From: Desulfocapsa sp050291935
Lineage (GTDB): Bacteria; Desulfobacterota; Desulfobulbia; Desulfobulbales; Desulfocapsaceae
NCBI GenBank assembly: GCA_050291935.1
Contig: JBNKKR010000016.1
Location: 5,641 to 69,640, forward strand
Length of the DNA stretch: 64,000 nucleotides
Direction of reading: 5' to 3'
In this document: positions 40,079-49,615 of the stretch, piece by piece
How the letters are laid out: the number at the start of each line of letters is the position of its first letter
How positions within the stretch are numbered: position 1 is the first letter of the stretch
Translations under genes and position numbers: made by a program
The notes under the pieces: generated by a model
Database searches by the model: none
What the model was told of the DNA's origin: nothing
What the model saw: the letters and a program-made list of their open reading frames with translations, nothing else

Positions 40079-40797
40079 ATTGTGTTCCCCCGAGTGAGGG
40101 AATGGATAAGTCCGTCCCTGAGTTCCATGATTCGGTTTGTGGTGTTTTTATAGATAGACTCGTCGTGGGTTGCAATGACTATTGTCGCGCCGGCCTTATT
40201 GCAACGAGTAAGCAAATCCATAACCCTTTCTGTGGTTGTTGCGTCAAGATTTCCGGTGGGTTCGTCCACAAGGATCAGGCGTGGAGAATTGGCAACCGAG
40301 CGTGCAAGGGCTACCCGCTGTTGCTCACCCCTTGAAAGTTCACCGGTTAACAGATCGTGTTTACTGGTTAACTGGAGCTGATCGAGAAGATCCCGCACCC
40401 TATGCCTGATAGCCCTGGGCTTTTTGTAGGAAACTTCCATGGAGATGGCGATGTTTTCTGCAACTGTGCGATTATTAAGAAGCTTGAAGTCCTGATAGGC
40501 AACACCTATACGCTGGCGTAAAAGGGCAAGGTTTCTTCCTCGCAACTTGTTAATATTGTATCCGGCGACTTCAATTAGCCCATTGGTGGGAAGCTCCATA
40601 TTGCAGATAAGCTTTAATAATGTCGTCTTCCCGGCACCACTTCGGCCAATTAAAAAAAACATCTCTCCGGTTTCAACGGAAAAGGATATATCATTGAGTG
40701 CCTGAATATCAGGAGGATAATGCCTGCTCACCTTGATCATTTCGATCATGGTGTGATTGGGCATATCTTGTTTATTTTGATTTTCTTGAATATCCAT
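40075..40797 (-). CDS. ftsE: Cell-division ATP-binding protein FtsE
   Basis: A 240-residue ABC ATPase. Walker A GRSGAGKTT is at residues 51-59, the signature is LSRGEQQRVALARS, and Walker B is LILVDEPTGNLD. The first 17 residues are an extra hydrophilic leader; a start at a later Met is possible. It pairs with FtsX, overlapping by 4 bases, and lies 23 bases after the CooC-like ATPase gene. Confidence 0.94.
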   Translation of the reverse strand: MDIQENQNKQDMPNHTMIEMIKVSRHYPPDIQALNDISFSVETGEMFFLIGRSGAGKTTLLKLICNMELPTNGLIEVAGYNINKLRGRNLALLRQRIGVAYQDFKLLNNRTVAENIAISMEVSYKKPRAIRHRVRDLLDQLQLTSKHDLLTGELSRGEQQRVALARSVANSPRLILVDEPTGNLDATTTERVMDLLTRCNKAGATIVIATHDESIYKNTTNRIMELRDGLIHSLTRGNTI

Positions 40798-40820
40798 GCG
40801 TTTATTCTGTTTTCTGTCGC

Positions 40821-41579
40821 TTACGCAAAAATTGCATCGAACATAGCGTAGGCTGTTTGTATAATGTCAGAAGAATCGTCCAGGGTAATATAAGAATCAC
40901 CGCTTAACTCTTGATTAATGAGCGCCTCGCTTGAGGGAATGATTCCTCCAAGGGTCATGCCCGTTTCTGTTATGGTCGCATCAATTTTTTCTTGCAATGG
41001 TGGCGGGACCGGTTGGGGGGCACGGTTGACAATAAGATACTGGTTCTTAACGTCAAGTCCCAAAGGTTCAGTAATATCGGAAATACGCTTTGCCGTAAGG
41101 ATTCCCCTGGCCGAAGGATCAGATGTCACCAGCAGATAGTCAATGTTTCGCAAGTTCATACGGCTTAAATGTTCCATACCTGCTTCGTTATCAACTATGA
41201 TATATTTATAGTTAGCGGCCAGTTTATCCATGGTCATGGCCAGGTATTGGTTGGCAGCACAATAACATCCTGGGCCATCAGGTTGCCCCATCACAAGAAG
41301 ATCATAGCCACTCTCCTCAATGAGCGCCTGGTGGATTTTCAGTTCCATATATTGATCTCTGGTAACGTTGGGTGGCAGCTCACTTTTAAGTTCCTTGCGA
41401 ATCTGCCCCAGAGTTAAGCCCACATCAAGGCCAAGAAGCTCGTTAAGGTTTGCATTGGAATCGGCGTCAACGAGCAGAAATGGGGTTTTGTTTTTCTCAA
41501 GTAAATATTTGGTGAGCAGGGCAGAGGTTGTGGTCTTTCCAGTTCCTCCCTTACCTGCCATGGCAATAACTTTTGTCAT
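40821..41579 (-). CDS. CooC-like MinD-family ATPase
   Basis: A 252-residue P-loop ATPase of the CooC/AcsF type, which loads nickel into CO dehydrogenase or acetyl-CoA synthase. The deviant Walker A GKGGTGKTT spans residues 9-17, and the metal-binding CxC is seen in GPGCYCAAN (Cys105, Cys107), which separates it from MinD. No CODH or ACS gene lies in the window; it sits upstream of ftsE, where co-transcription is possible. A maturation role for a distant nickel enzyme is likely. Confidence 0.85.
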   Translation of the reverse strand: MTKVIAMAGKGGTGKTTTSALLTKYLLEKNKTPFLLVDADSNANLNELLGLDVGLTLGQIRKELKSELPPNVTRDQYMELKIHQALIEESGYDLLVMGQPDGPGCYCAANQYLAMTMDKLAANYKYIIVDNEAGMEHLSRMNLRNIDYLLVTSDPSARGILTAKRISDITEPLGLDVKNQYLIVNRAPQPVPPPLQEKIDATITETGMTLGGIIPSSEALINQELSGDSYITLDDSSDIIQTAYAMFDAIFA

Positions 41580-41943
41580 ACCTTATCATCTCTATTGCAA
41601 AAAAATAAATAAAACATGTGGTACCTTGTGGCTGGGCATATGTCCCTTAAAAAGAATTTTTTTAAAACAGGAAACAATCCCGTGGGGTAGCGCCCTGTTA
41701 TTCGTTTATGCCACAGGCTTCCTATACTAGTTAAGGCATGCGCTGTTGTCAAATTTAAAGGGAAATTCAATTGCTTTAGCCAGATTCCACTTGCAACTTC
41801 ACCTTTAGTTGGTATTTTTAAAAGTTTTGCTATTATAAGTGCTACGATACTCTTTGTTTTGCAGCTTGCTGGAGATAACTTAGTAGAAAAGTTTAATTAT
41901 TCATAGAATTGCATTTTATTCGTTTATTGTAAAGGAGAGCACC
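41580..41943. other. Intergenic region between the CooC-like gene and ileS
   Basis: 364 bases with no credible gene. It separates two divergent operons and contains a plausible ileS promoter at 41809-41836. A TGGTACC element at about 41619 resembles a T-box core but lacks its flanks and a following terminator. The ribosome site AAAGGAGAG lies before the ileS ATG. Confidence 0.5.
41809..41836 (+). promoter_or_regulatory. Putative sigma-70 promoter of the ileS-lspA-fabD-bio run
   Basis: -35 TTGGTA (41809-41814), 16-base spacer, -10 TATTAT (41831-41836), about 108 bases before the ileS ATG. The -10 matches five of six consensus bases. Confidence 0.4.
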
Positions 41944-44760
41944 ATGGATTACAGGGATACCCTGAATCTGCCGAAGACCGGGTTTAAAATGAAGGCTAAT
42001 CTGAACCAGAAGGAGCCGATGTATTTGAAACGCTGGGAAAAAGAGGGCTTATACAAAATGCTGCAGGCCCATGCAGCAGAGAAACCACTGTTTGTTTTAC
42101 ACGATGGTCCTCCCTATGCCAATGGACATATTCACCTGGGCACTGCTTTTAACAAAATTCTTAAGGATATTATTCTGAAATCTCGCCGTATGGCCGGCTT
42201 TAATGCCCCATATATTCCTGGTTGGGATTGTCATGGTCTGCCCATAGAGCATAATGTGGATCAGGATCTTGGAGAGAAAAAGAAGACCATTCCCAAGATT
42301 GCCAAACGGGGGGCTTGTCGAAAATACGCCGAAAAATGGATAAAGACACAGAAGGATGAGTTTAAACGTCTGGGAGTACTTGGAGATTGGGAAAATCCCT
42401 ATTTGACCATGAACTATGATTTTCAGGCGACCATTGCGGCTGAGTTTAACAAGTTTCTCCTCTCTGGCGCCGTTGTACGCAGTAAAAAACCGGTGTACTG
42501 GTGTTCCACCTGTACCACTGCGCTTGCTGAAGCGGAGGTGGAATATTATGACCACAATTCCCCTTCAATTTATGTAAAATTCCCCATCGTGGATGATTGG
42601 AGTGATGTGGATCCGGCCCTTGCCGGGGAGAATGTGTATGTCCTCATATGGACCACAACTCCCTGGACATTGCCGGCGAACCTGGCAGTGGCGTTTCACC
42701 CTGATTTTGAGTATGCGGCGGTGAAAACAGGTGAGCAGACCCTTGTTCTGGCAAAGGAGTTGGTTGGGTCGGTGATGGAGGAAATGGGTATTGACGACTA
42801 TGCTATTGCAGGAACTTTTTCCGCAAGGGAGCTTGAGAAGAGGAAATGTCGCCATCCATTTTTGGAAAGAGATTCCCTGCTGGTCCTTGCCAACTATGTA
42901 ACCCTTGATGCCGGAACCGGTTGTGTACATACCGCTCCAGGACATGGCGCAGATGATTACCTTACCGGGCTTCGTTATGGGCTTGACGCTTTTTCTCCTG
43001 TTGACGATGAGGGGCGTTATACCGAGGATGCTGGAATCTACGTTGGGCAGCAGATACCTGAGGTGAACAAGGATATTAATAAGGATATGCTGGCCAGTGG
43101 CATGCTTATGCATGAGAAGAGCATTGAGCATAGCTATCCTCATTGTTGGCGTTGCAAGAAACCGGTAATGTACCGGGCCACTCCCCAATGGTTTATTTCC
43201 ATGGAAATAAATGATCTCAAGCAAAAGGCACTTAGCGAGATAGCCAATGTGACCTGGACACCTTCCTGGGGGCAGCAGCGTATTGCATCCATGGTTGAAA
43301 ATCGTCCCGATTGGTGCCTTTCCAGGCAGCGAACCTGGGGAGTCCCCATTACAGTGGTAAGTTGCAAGGCGTGTGGTGAAGTGGTCAAAAATAAAGAGTT
43401 GATTGCAAACGTTGATACGTTATTTCGCAAAGAAGGTGCCGATAGTTGGTTTAGCCATGGGTTGGAAGACTTTTTACCAGGTGGCTATGTGTGTGAAAAA
43501 TGTGGCAAGTCAGAGTTTGCAAAGGAAGAAGATATTCTTGATGTCTGGTTTGATTCGGGTAGTTCCCATGCGGCAGTATGCGAGGCACGTGATGTGTTGC
43601 GAGCGCCTGCAGATCTCTATCTTGAAGGGAGTGATCAACACCGAGGCTGGTTCCAATCTTCTTTGTTGACTTCGGTAGGGACCCGTGGGCATGCTCCGTA
43701 CAAAGGGGTGCTTACCCATGGCTATGTTGTTGATGGGCAGGGCAAGAAAATGTCGAAATCCATCGGCAATGTGGTTGCGCCAGGTGAAGTCATTGAAAAA
43801 TTTGGCGCTGAGATTTTAAGGCTTTGGGTTTCCAGTGAAGATTACCGCGATGATGTGAAGGTTTCCGATGAGATCTTGAAACAGGTTGCAGACAGCTACC
43901 GGAAAATTCGCAATACTATTCGTTATTTTTTAGGTAATATCAGTGATTTTGACCCCGAGTTGCACGGTGTGCAAAGTGAGGATCTAGAAGAGATTGATCG
44001 TTGGGCATTGGGGAAATTTGAAGAGCTTCGTGAAAAAGTTACAACTGCCTATGAGCGGTATGAATTTCATCCCATTCACCAGGCATTAAACTATTTTTGC
44101 GGTACCACCATGAGCGCCTTTTATCTGGATATATTAAAAGACAGGCTCTACTGTTCCGGAACGGATTCAAGGCTTCGAAGATCTGCACAAACGGTGCTTT
44201 ATGAGATCCTTGGTGGATTGTTGCAGTTGATGAGTCCGATACTGCCCTTTACCACCACTGAAGCTTGGGAATATTACAAAAAACTTGAGCCTTCCGCATC
44301 TCTTACAGAAAGTATTTTCTTTACCCAGTTTCCAGAAGCAAAACCCGAGCGGCGTGATGCAACTCAGGAAAAACATTGGGGGAAATTGATGTATGTTCGT
44401 TCTGAGATCACCAAAGCTTTGGAGATGGCAAGGCGTGAAAAAGTTATCGGCCATCCTTTGGAGGCGGAAGTCACCGTTGCGGTGAGTGGTGAATGGGAAG
44501 CTTTTATCAAAAAGAGTCTTGAGCAGGTCAAGGAGGTGTGTATCGTTTCTGCGCTAAACACTTGTTCGAGTAGCTCTGATCTTCCCGAATTGCATTTTAT
44601 AGATGGTGAAGATATCCCTGAACTGTCTGTGGCGGTGAGTAAAGCCAGGGGTGAAAAGTGTGAACGTTGCTGGACAAGGGATGAATTTGTCGGCACAGAT
44701 AGCGAACATCCCAAGCTCTGTGAACGCTGCCTTGGTGTGGTGAAGGCGATGGATGTGTAA
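41944..44760 (+). CDS. ileS: Isoleucyl-tRNA synthetase
   Basis: A 938-residue class I synthetase. The HIGH-type motif reads GHIHLGT (residues 61-67), the KMSKS loop is KKMSKSIGN (near residue 602), and the editing (CP1) domain includes TTPWTLPANLAV. The C-terminal zinc element CERCW...CERC is present, placing it in the bacterial type. ATG follows AAAGGAGAGCACC. It leads a run with lspA 5 bases after its stop. Confidence 0.97.
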   Translation: MDYRDTLNLPKTGFKMKANLNQKEPMYLKRWEKEGLYKMLQAHAAEKPLFVLHDGPPYANGHIHLGTAFNKILKDIILKSRRMAGFNAPYIPGWDCHGLPIEHNVDQDLGEKKKTIPKIAKRGACRKYAEKWIKTQKDEFKRLGVLGDWENPYLTMNYDFQATIAAEFNKFLLSGAVVRSKKPVYWCSTCTTALAEAEVEYYDHNSPSIYVKFPIVDDWSDVDPALAGENVYVLIWTTTPWTLPANLAVAFHPDFEYAAVKTGEQTLVLAKELVGSVMEEMGIDDYAIAGTFSARELEKRKCRHPFLERDSLLVLANYVTLDAGTGCVHTAPGHGADDYLTGLRYGLDAFSPVDDEGRYTEDAGIYVGQQIPEVNKDINKDMLASGMLMHEKSIEHSYPHCWRCKKPVMYRATPQWFISMEINDLKQKALSEIANVTWTPSWGQQRIASMVENRPDWCLSRQRTWGVPITVVSCKACGEVVKNKELIANVDTLFRKEGADSWFSHGLEDFLPGGYVCEKCGKSEFAKEEDILDVWFDSGSSHAAVCEARDVLRAPADLYLEGSDQHRGWFQSSLLTSVGTRGHAPYKGVLTHGYVVDGQGKKMSKSIGNVVAPGEVIEKFGAEILRLWVSSEDYRDDVKVSDEILKQVADSYRKIRNTIRYFLGNISDFDPELHGVQSEDLEEIDRWALGKFEELREKVTTAYERYEFHPIHQALNYFCGTTMSAFYLDILKDRLYCSGTDSRLRRSAQTVLYEILGGLLQLMSPILPFTTTEAWEYYKKLEPSASLTESIFFTQFPEAKPERRDATQEKHWGKLMYVRSEITKALEMARREKVIGHPLEAEVTVAVSGEWEAFIKKSLEQVKEVCIVSALNTCSSSSDLPELHFIDGEDIPELSVAVSKARGEKCERCWTRDEFVGTDSEHPKLCERCLGVVKAMDV

Positions 44761-44765
44761 GGATA

Positions 44766-45251
44766 ATGGGAAACGTGGTAGCACTTTTTGTTTTATTTGC
44801 AGTTGTTATCCTTGATCAAGTGAGCAAGGTGTTGATCGTAAAGTCGTTTGCACTTTATGAGTCAATGGAGATACTTCCCGGTTTTTTTAGCCTTACCTAT
44901 CTCACTAACAAGGGGGCCGCTTTTGGATTTTTGGCAAATATTGATGCCGCCTGGCGCCACTATTTCTTTCTTGTCCTGGCGGTGGTCGCCCTTGTTGTGT
45001 TGTTTGCAGCTTATAGAAAACTGTGTCGAGAACATCGTTTCTATGGCCCGGTTCTGGCACTTATTGCCGGTGGGGCCATTGGTAATGTGATTGACCGTAT
45101 CCGTTTGGGAGCGGTCGTCGATTTTTTGGATTTTTATGTGGCATCCCATCATTGGCCGGCATTTAATGTCGCTGATTCTGCCATCACTGTGGGAGTGACA
45201 CTTTTTATTGTAATTAATTTCTTTCAAGATCGATCTACAACAAAGAGCTAG
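44766..45251 (+). CDS. lspA: Lipoprotein signal peptidase
   Basis: A 161-residue aspartic membrane peptidase that removes signal peptides from prolipoproteins. Four membrane helices; catalytic aspartates lie in IGNVIDRIRLGAVVDFLDF and FNVADSAITVG. The ileS-lspA order is widespread in bacteria. The start is 5 bases past the ileS stop with AAGGA as ribosome site. The PrsT-like lipoprotein in this window is a plausible substrate. Confidence 0.95.
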   Translation: MGNVVALFVLFAVVILDQVSKVLIVKSFALYESMEILPGFFSLTYLTNKGAAFGFLANIDAAWRHYFFLVLAVVALVVLFAAYRKLCREHRFYGPVLALIAGGAIGNVIDRIRLGAVVDFLDFYVASHHWPAFNVADSAITVGVTLFIVINFFQDRSTTKS

Positions 45252-45304
45252 CTCTAATTTCGATGCAAAGAAAGGATAAATGCCTAAATTAATAAGAGAG
45301 AATA

Positions 45305-46252
45305 ATGAAAATAGCTGTACTGTTCCCTGGGCAGGGATCTCAATATATCGGTATGGGAAGAGCGTTTGTGGAATCTGATAGTGATTGTGCAAGCATTATG
45401 CAAATGGCGGCTTCTGTCTGTGATTTTCCTTTGGAGCGATTGCTCTATGAAGGTCCCATGGAGGAGTTGACCAGAGCCATTCATCTGCAACCGGCAATAA
45501 CTGTTACAAATCTAATTTGTTATCAAGCCCTAAAGAAGGCTTTCGGTGAACAACTTTCAGCATCCTGTTTTGCAGGGCATAGCCTTGGAGAATATTCGGC
45601 CCTTTGTTCCGCTGGAATCATCACTGTTGAGGATACCATTCGTCTGGTTATCAAGCGTGGAGCTCTAATGGAGCGAGAAGGCCAGAAACATCCTGGTGGA
45701 ATGCGGGCGGTGATTGGGAAAACCATAGAAGAGATTGAGACAATAATTGACTTATGTAAAGATTCCGGGATTGTTACTGCTGCTAACCACAACACTGAAA
45801 TGCAGATAGTTATTTCAGGGGATGTTGCTGGGCTTGACGCAGTTGAGGAAAAGGTTTTGGCCGATGGCGCACGTGTTATTCCTCTGGCCGTGAGTGTTGC
45901 AAACCACAGCCCATTGGTTGCCGATGCAGTTCCTGATTTTGCTGCATTTATGGATACGGTTCCATTTAATGCGCCCAAAACGCCTGTTTTTTTCAATGTT
46001 GTGGCGACAACAGAAGATGATATCAGTAAGATCAAGAAAATGATGGCTAGCCAAATTGCTTCTCGGGTGCGATGGGTTGAAAGTATCAGTGCTATGATTG
46101 CTGAGGGAGTGGATACCTTTATTGAAGTTGGGCCAAAAACGGTGTTAAAAGGTATGATGCGCAAGATTGCACCCAAAGGCTATACCTATAAAGCCTTGCA
46201 ATTTGACACCCCTGAAGGGTTGAGCAAATGTATGGATAAGTTGGCTGGATGA
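45305..46252 (+). CDS. fabD: Malonyl-CoA:ACP transacylase
   Basis: A 315-residue enzyme moving malonyl from CoA to ACP. The active serine is Ser93 in GHSLGEYSAL, and the second catalytic histidine is expected in VANHSPLV. FPGQGSQ opens the domain. Its end overlaps bioB by 4 bases (ATGA). That placement at the head of the biotin genes makes sense because BioC methylates malonyl-ACP, the product of this enzyme; it may also serve general fatty-acid synthesis. Confidence 0.95.
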   Translation: MKIAVLFPGQGSQYIGMGRAFVESDSDCASIMQMAASVCDFPLERLLYEGPMEELTRAIHLQPAITVTNLICYQALKKAFGEQLSASCFAGHSLGEYSALCSAGIITVEDTIRLVIKRGALMEREGQKHPGGMRAVIGKTIEEIETIIDLCKDSGIVTAANHNTEMQIVISGDVAGLDAVEEKVLADGARVIPLAVSVANHSPLVADAVPDFAAFMDTVPFNAPKTPVFFNVVATTEDDISKIKKMMASQIASRVRWVESISAMIAEGVDTFIEVGPKTVLKGMMRKIAPKGYTYKALQFDTPEGLSKCMDKLAG

Positions 46253-47181
46253 GCTATCAGGAAATTACCAGCATTGAACAAGCCCTTGATAGAGCAGAAA
46301 ATACAAAGCTTAAAACCCTCTGTAGCGCTGCAGATAGATTGCGACGCGAGGTACATGGTGATCGTTTTGCTCTTTGTTCCATTCTCAATGCTCGTTCTGG
46401 CAAGTGTACTGAAGATTGTATCTATTGTGCCCAATCGGCAAAGTACACGACAAAAATAACAGAATATGAGTTGCTTGAGGCAACTACTGCCCTTGGCAGG
46501 GCGCGTGAAAATGAAGCCTATGGTGTCACTCGTTTATCCTTGGTAACGGCTGGGCATTCGCTATCCACCAAGCAACTTAATAGAATGGGGGAGGTCTATT
46601 CGCTCCTTAAAAAAAATAGTTCTTTGCACTTCTGTGCATCCATGGGATTTTTAACGGCAGAAAAAGCGTCCCTTCTCCATTCATTTGGAGTGAGAAGATA
46701 CCACTGCAACCTTGAATCTTGTCATGAATTTTTCCCATCAATCTGTACGACCCATACCTGGGAGGAAAAGGTCGCAACATTACAAATTGCAAAAAATGCT
46801 GGTCTTGATCTTTGCAGTGGTGGCATAATTGGGATGGGAGAAAGTATGACCCAGCGGCTGCAACTTGCCTTTGCCTTACGTGATCTGCATGTGCTCTCTA
46901 TTCCCATTAATATCCTTTCTCCCATAGCGGGAACACCCCTTGAAAATATGGAACCCATAGAGCTTGATGCTGTTTTGCGTAGTGTTGCCATGTTTCGTCT
47001 TATCAACCCGCAGGCGGTAATACGGATAGCTGGGGGGAGGGGGCGTTTTGGGAGTGAACAGTATAGGCTGTTTAGGGCTGGTGCAAATGGCGCGATCGTT
47101 GGTGATTACCTGACCACCACAGGAGCAGGAGCAGCGAAGGATCTGTGTGAATTTAGAAAACTTGGATATGAATTGGCATGA
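46249..47181 (+). CDS. bioB: Biotin synthase
   Basis: A 310-residue radical-SAM enzyme inserting sulfur into dethiobiotin. The 4Fe-4S cluster cysteines are Cys53, Cys57 and Cys60 in CTEDCIYC. A second cluster-binding segment is represented by further cysteines (CASMGFL, CNLES, CSGGIIGMGE). It overlaps fabD and bioA by 4 bases each, giving tight translational coupling. Confidence 0.97.
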   Translation: MSYQEITSIEQALDRAENTKLKTLCSAADRLRREVHGDRFALCSILNARSGKCTEDCIYCAQSAKYTTKITEYELLEATTALGRARENEAYGVTRLSLVTAGHSLSTKQLNRMGEVYSLLKKNSSLHFCASMGFLTAEKASLLHSFGVRRYHCNLESCHEFFPSICTTHTWEEKVATLQIAKNAGLDLCSGGIIGMGESMTQRLQLAFALRDLHVLSIPINILSPIAGTPLENMEPIELDAVLRSVAMFRLINPQAVIRIAGGRGRFGSEQYRLFRAGANGAIVGDYLTTTGAGAAKDLCEFRKLGYELA

Positions 47182-48467
47182 CTCCGGAAGAGTATCTTCG
47201 CTACGATAGAGAACATCTCTGGCATCCATATACATCTGTTACTAACGCGTTGCCTGTCTATGGCGTTGTCTCGGCTGATGGGGTACGGCTTCGTTTAGAA
47301 GATGGCAGGGAATTGATTGATGGTATGGCTTCGTGGTGGTCTGTTATCCATGGCTATAACCATCCGGTTTTGGTGCAAGCTATTCAAGAGCAAGCCGCAA
47401 AACTTTCCCATGTGATGTTTGGTGGGCTTAGCCATAGGCCTGCTGTTACGCTTGCCAAAACACTTATTGAGAGTACTCCAGCTGGACTGGATGTTGTCTT
47501 CTTCGCAGATTCCGGTTCGGTGTCTGTGGAAGTGGCCATGAAAATGGCCCTTCAATATCAATATGCAGTAGGGAAACCTGAAAAAAAGAAGTTTTTGACC
47601 ATTCGTTCGGGCTATCATGGAGATGTGTTTCATTGTATGTCTGTTTCTGATCCTGAAAATGGGATGCATCACCTGTTTTCGGGAGTCTTGCCAAACTACT
47701 TCTTTGCCGATGCCCCCAGATGCGGCTTTAACGACCAGTGGGATGAGTCTGATACAGACTCTTTTCGGCAAATTATTGAACATCACCACCATGAACTTTG
47801 TGCTGTTATCCTTGAGCCAATCGTTCAAGGTGCCGGTGGAATGTGGTTTTACCATCCCAACTATTTGACTGTTGTTCGCGGGTTATGTGAGAGGTATGGT
47901 CTGCTTCTTATTGCCGATGAGATTGCAACCGGATTTGGTCGAAGTGGGAAACTCTTTGCCTGCAACCATGCTGCTGTTGTTCCTGATATTATGTGTCTTG
48001 GAAAAGCCCTGACCGGTGGCACCATGACCCTGGCTGCCACCCTTGCCACAAGAACAGTTGAGGAGACCATTTCCAGTGTTAGTCCCGGAGTGTTTATGCA
48101 TGGGCCAACATTTATGGCAAATCCCCTTGCCTGTGCTGTGGCTGAAGCCTCCGTTCAACTGCTCTTATCTTCTGATTATAAGGCAATAATTCAAAATATA
48201 GAGGCAGGCTTGACCAAAGGACTTGCCCCATGTTTTGCCCTTGAAGGGGTAAAAGATGTCCGGGTGTTGGGAGCAATTGGTGTTGTTGAACTGCATAATC
48301 CGGTGGACATGAAACGTATTCAGCCAGCCTTTGTGGAGCAGGGTGTTTGGGTGCGTCCTTTTGGGACACTTGTCTATGTAATGCCTCCGTATTGTATTGA
48401 TGAAGAAGATCTACACACTCTTTGTGCGGCCATTTGTACTGTTATTGCCGGGGAAGGTGATCAGTGA
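47178..48467 (+). CDS. bioA: Adenosylmethionine-8-amino-7-oxononanoate aminotransferase
   Basis: A 429-residue class III PLP aminotransferase making 7,8-diaminopelargonate. The substrate region HLWHPYTS is at the start, the SGYHGD segment and the ADEIATGFGRSG stretch follow, and the PLP lysine is in LGKALTGGTM. It overlaps bioB and bioF by 4 bases. Confidence 0.96.
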   Translation: MTPEEYLRYDREHLWHPYTSVTNALPVYGVVSADGVRLRLEDGRELIDGMASWWSVIHGYNHPVLVQAIQEQAAKLSHVMFGGLSHRPAVTLAKTLIESTPAGLDVVFFADSGSVSVEVAMKMALQYQYAVGKPEKKKFLTIRSGYHGDVFHCMSVSDPENGMHHLFSGVLPNYFFADAPRCGFNDQWDESDTDSFRQIIEHHHHELCAVILEPIVQGAGGMWFYHPNYLTVVRGLCERYGLLLIADEIATGFGRSGKLFACNHAAVVPDIMCLGKALTGGTMTLAATLATRTVEETISSVSPGVFMHGPTFMANPLACAVAEASVQLLLSSDYKAIIQNIEAGLTKGLAPCFALEGVKDVRVLGAIGVVELHNPVDMKRIQPAFVEQGVWVRPFGTLVYVMPPYCIDEEDLHTLCAAICTVIAGEGDQ

Positions 48468-49615
48468 ACTGCGTATATGATGAAAAGCTGATTTCCCTTA
48501 AGAAGATGGGGCGACTTCGAACATTAGTCCCCTTTGCAGAAGATACATTTAGGTTAAATCTTGCTTCCAATGATTATCTGGGCATTGGAAACGATCAGGA
48601 TTTGCAGGAAGAGTTTTTGGGTAGGTATAACTCTACTACCCGAAAACAGTATAAATTTGCTTCATCTTCATCACGTCTGTTAACGGGAGATACTCCACTT
48701 GCCCATGCACTGGAACAAGAACTGGCATCTGCTTACCAAAGCGATGCAGCTCTACTCTATAATTCCGGGTATCATGCCAATATTGGCATCTTACCGGCCC
48801 TTTGTGGAAAAAAGGATCTTATCCTTTCTGATAAGCTTAATCATGCCAGCATCCACGATGGACTACGACTAAGCCGTGCTCGCAGTAAACGGTATAGACA
48901 CTGCGATTATGAGCAGTTACGAACTATTCTTGCAGGGTGTCGAAAAGAGTATAAGCGGGTGGTGATTGTTTCAGAGTCGGTGTTTAGTATGGATGGTGAT
49001 GAGGCTGATATTGGACAATTGATGGCTATTAAGAAGGAATTTGATGCGCTTTTATATATGGATGAGGCCCATGGTGTTGGTCTGTATGGAGAAAGTGGTC
49101 TTGGTAAGGTCGAAGCGGCGGGGGCTTTAAAGGATGTGGATCTTGTGGTGGGTACTTTTGGTAAGGCCTGGGCTTCTGTTGGGGCCTTTGTTTGTTGCAG
49201 TAAGAGTATAAAACAATATTTAGTTAATCATAGTCGTTCGTTGATCTTTAGCACTGTTTTGGCTCCGATAACCATAAACTGGAATCGTTTTGTTTTTCAC
49301 AAAAGTTTGGGGATGGAGAAGGAGCGTGATTATTTACAGACCATTTCAGCAAAATTTCGCACTGCCCTTGCAAGCTTGGGTATTGTACAGGATAACAGTA
49401 GTAATATTATTCCAATTACCATTGGTTCTGACACACAAACGGTTGAACGGGCTGAACGGATGCAAGACCTGGGATATTTAATTCTTCCCATTCGTCCTCC
49501 CGCGGTGCCAGAAGGGAGTGCTCGTTTTCGATTGTCCCTTTGTGCAGATATGCAGTTGGACGACTTGCAAGCTTTGGCAACCCATTTGCTTGCTAAAAAG
49601 AAAGGCCAGTTTTGA
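48464..49615 (+). CDS. bioF: 8-amino-7-oxononanoate synthase
   Basis: A 383-residue PLP enzyme condensing pimeloyl-ACP (or -CoA) with alanine. Family markers are NDYLGIG, SSSSRLLTGDTPLAHALE in part, DEAHGVGLYGESG, and the PLP lysine in GTFGKAWASVGAF. It has a GTG start overlapping the bioA stop. It also overlaps bioG by 4 bases. Confidence 0.95.
   Translation: MNCVYDEKLISLKKMGRLRTLVPFAEDTFRLNLASNDYLGIGNDQDLQEEFLGRYNSTTRKQYKFASSSSRLLTGDTPLAHALEQELASAYQSDAALLYNSGYHANIGILPALCGKKDLILSDKLNHASIHDGLRLSRARSKRYRHCDYEQLRTILAGCRKEYKRVVIVSESVFSMDGDEADIGQLMAIKKEFDALLYMDEAHGVGLYGESGLGKVEAAGALKDVDLVVGTFGKAWASVGAFVCCSKSIKQYLVNHSRSLIFSTVLAPITINWNRFVFHKSLGMEKERDYLQTISAKFRTALASLGIVQDNSSNIIPITIGSDTQTVERAERMQDLGYLILPIRPPAVPEGSARFRLSLCADMQLDDLQALATHLLAKKKGQF

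Noticed and set aside
41600..41640. TGGTACC as a T-box core in the ileS leader
   Set aside because: The flanking T-box bases and a terminator near the gene are absent, and the element is over 300 bases upstream of ileS.
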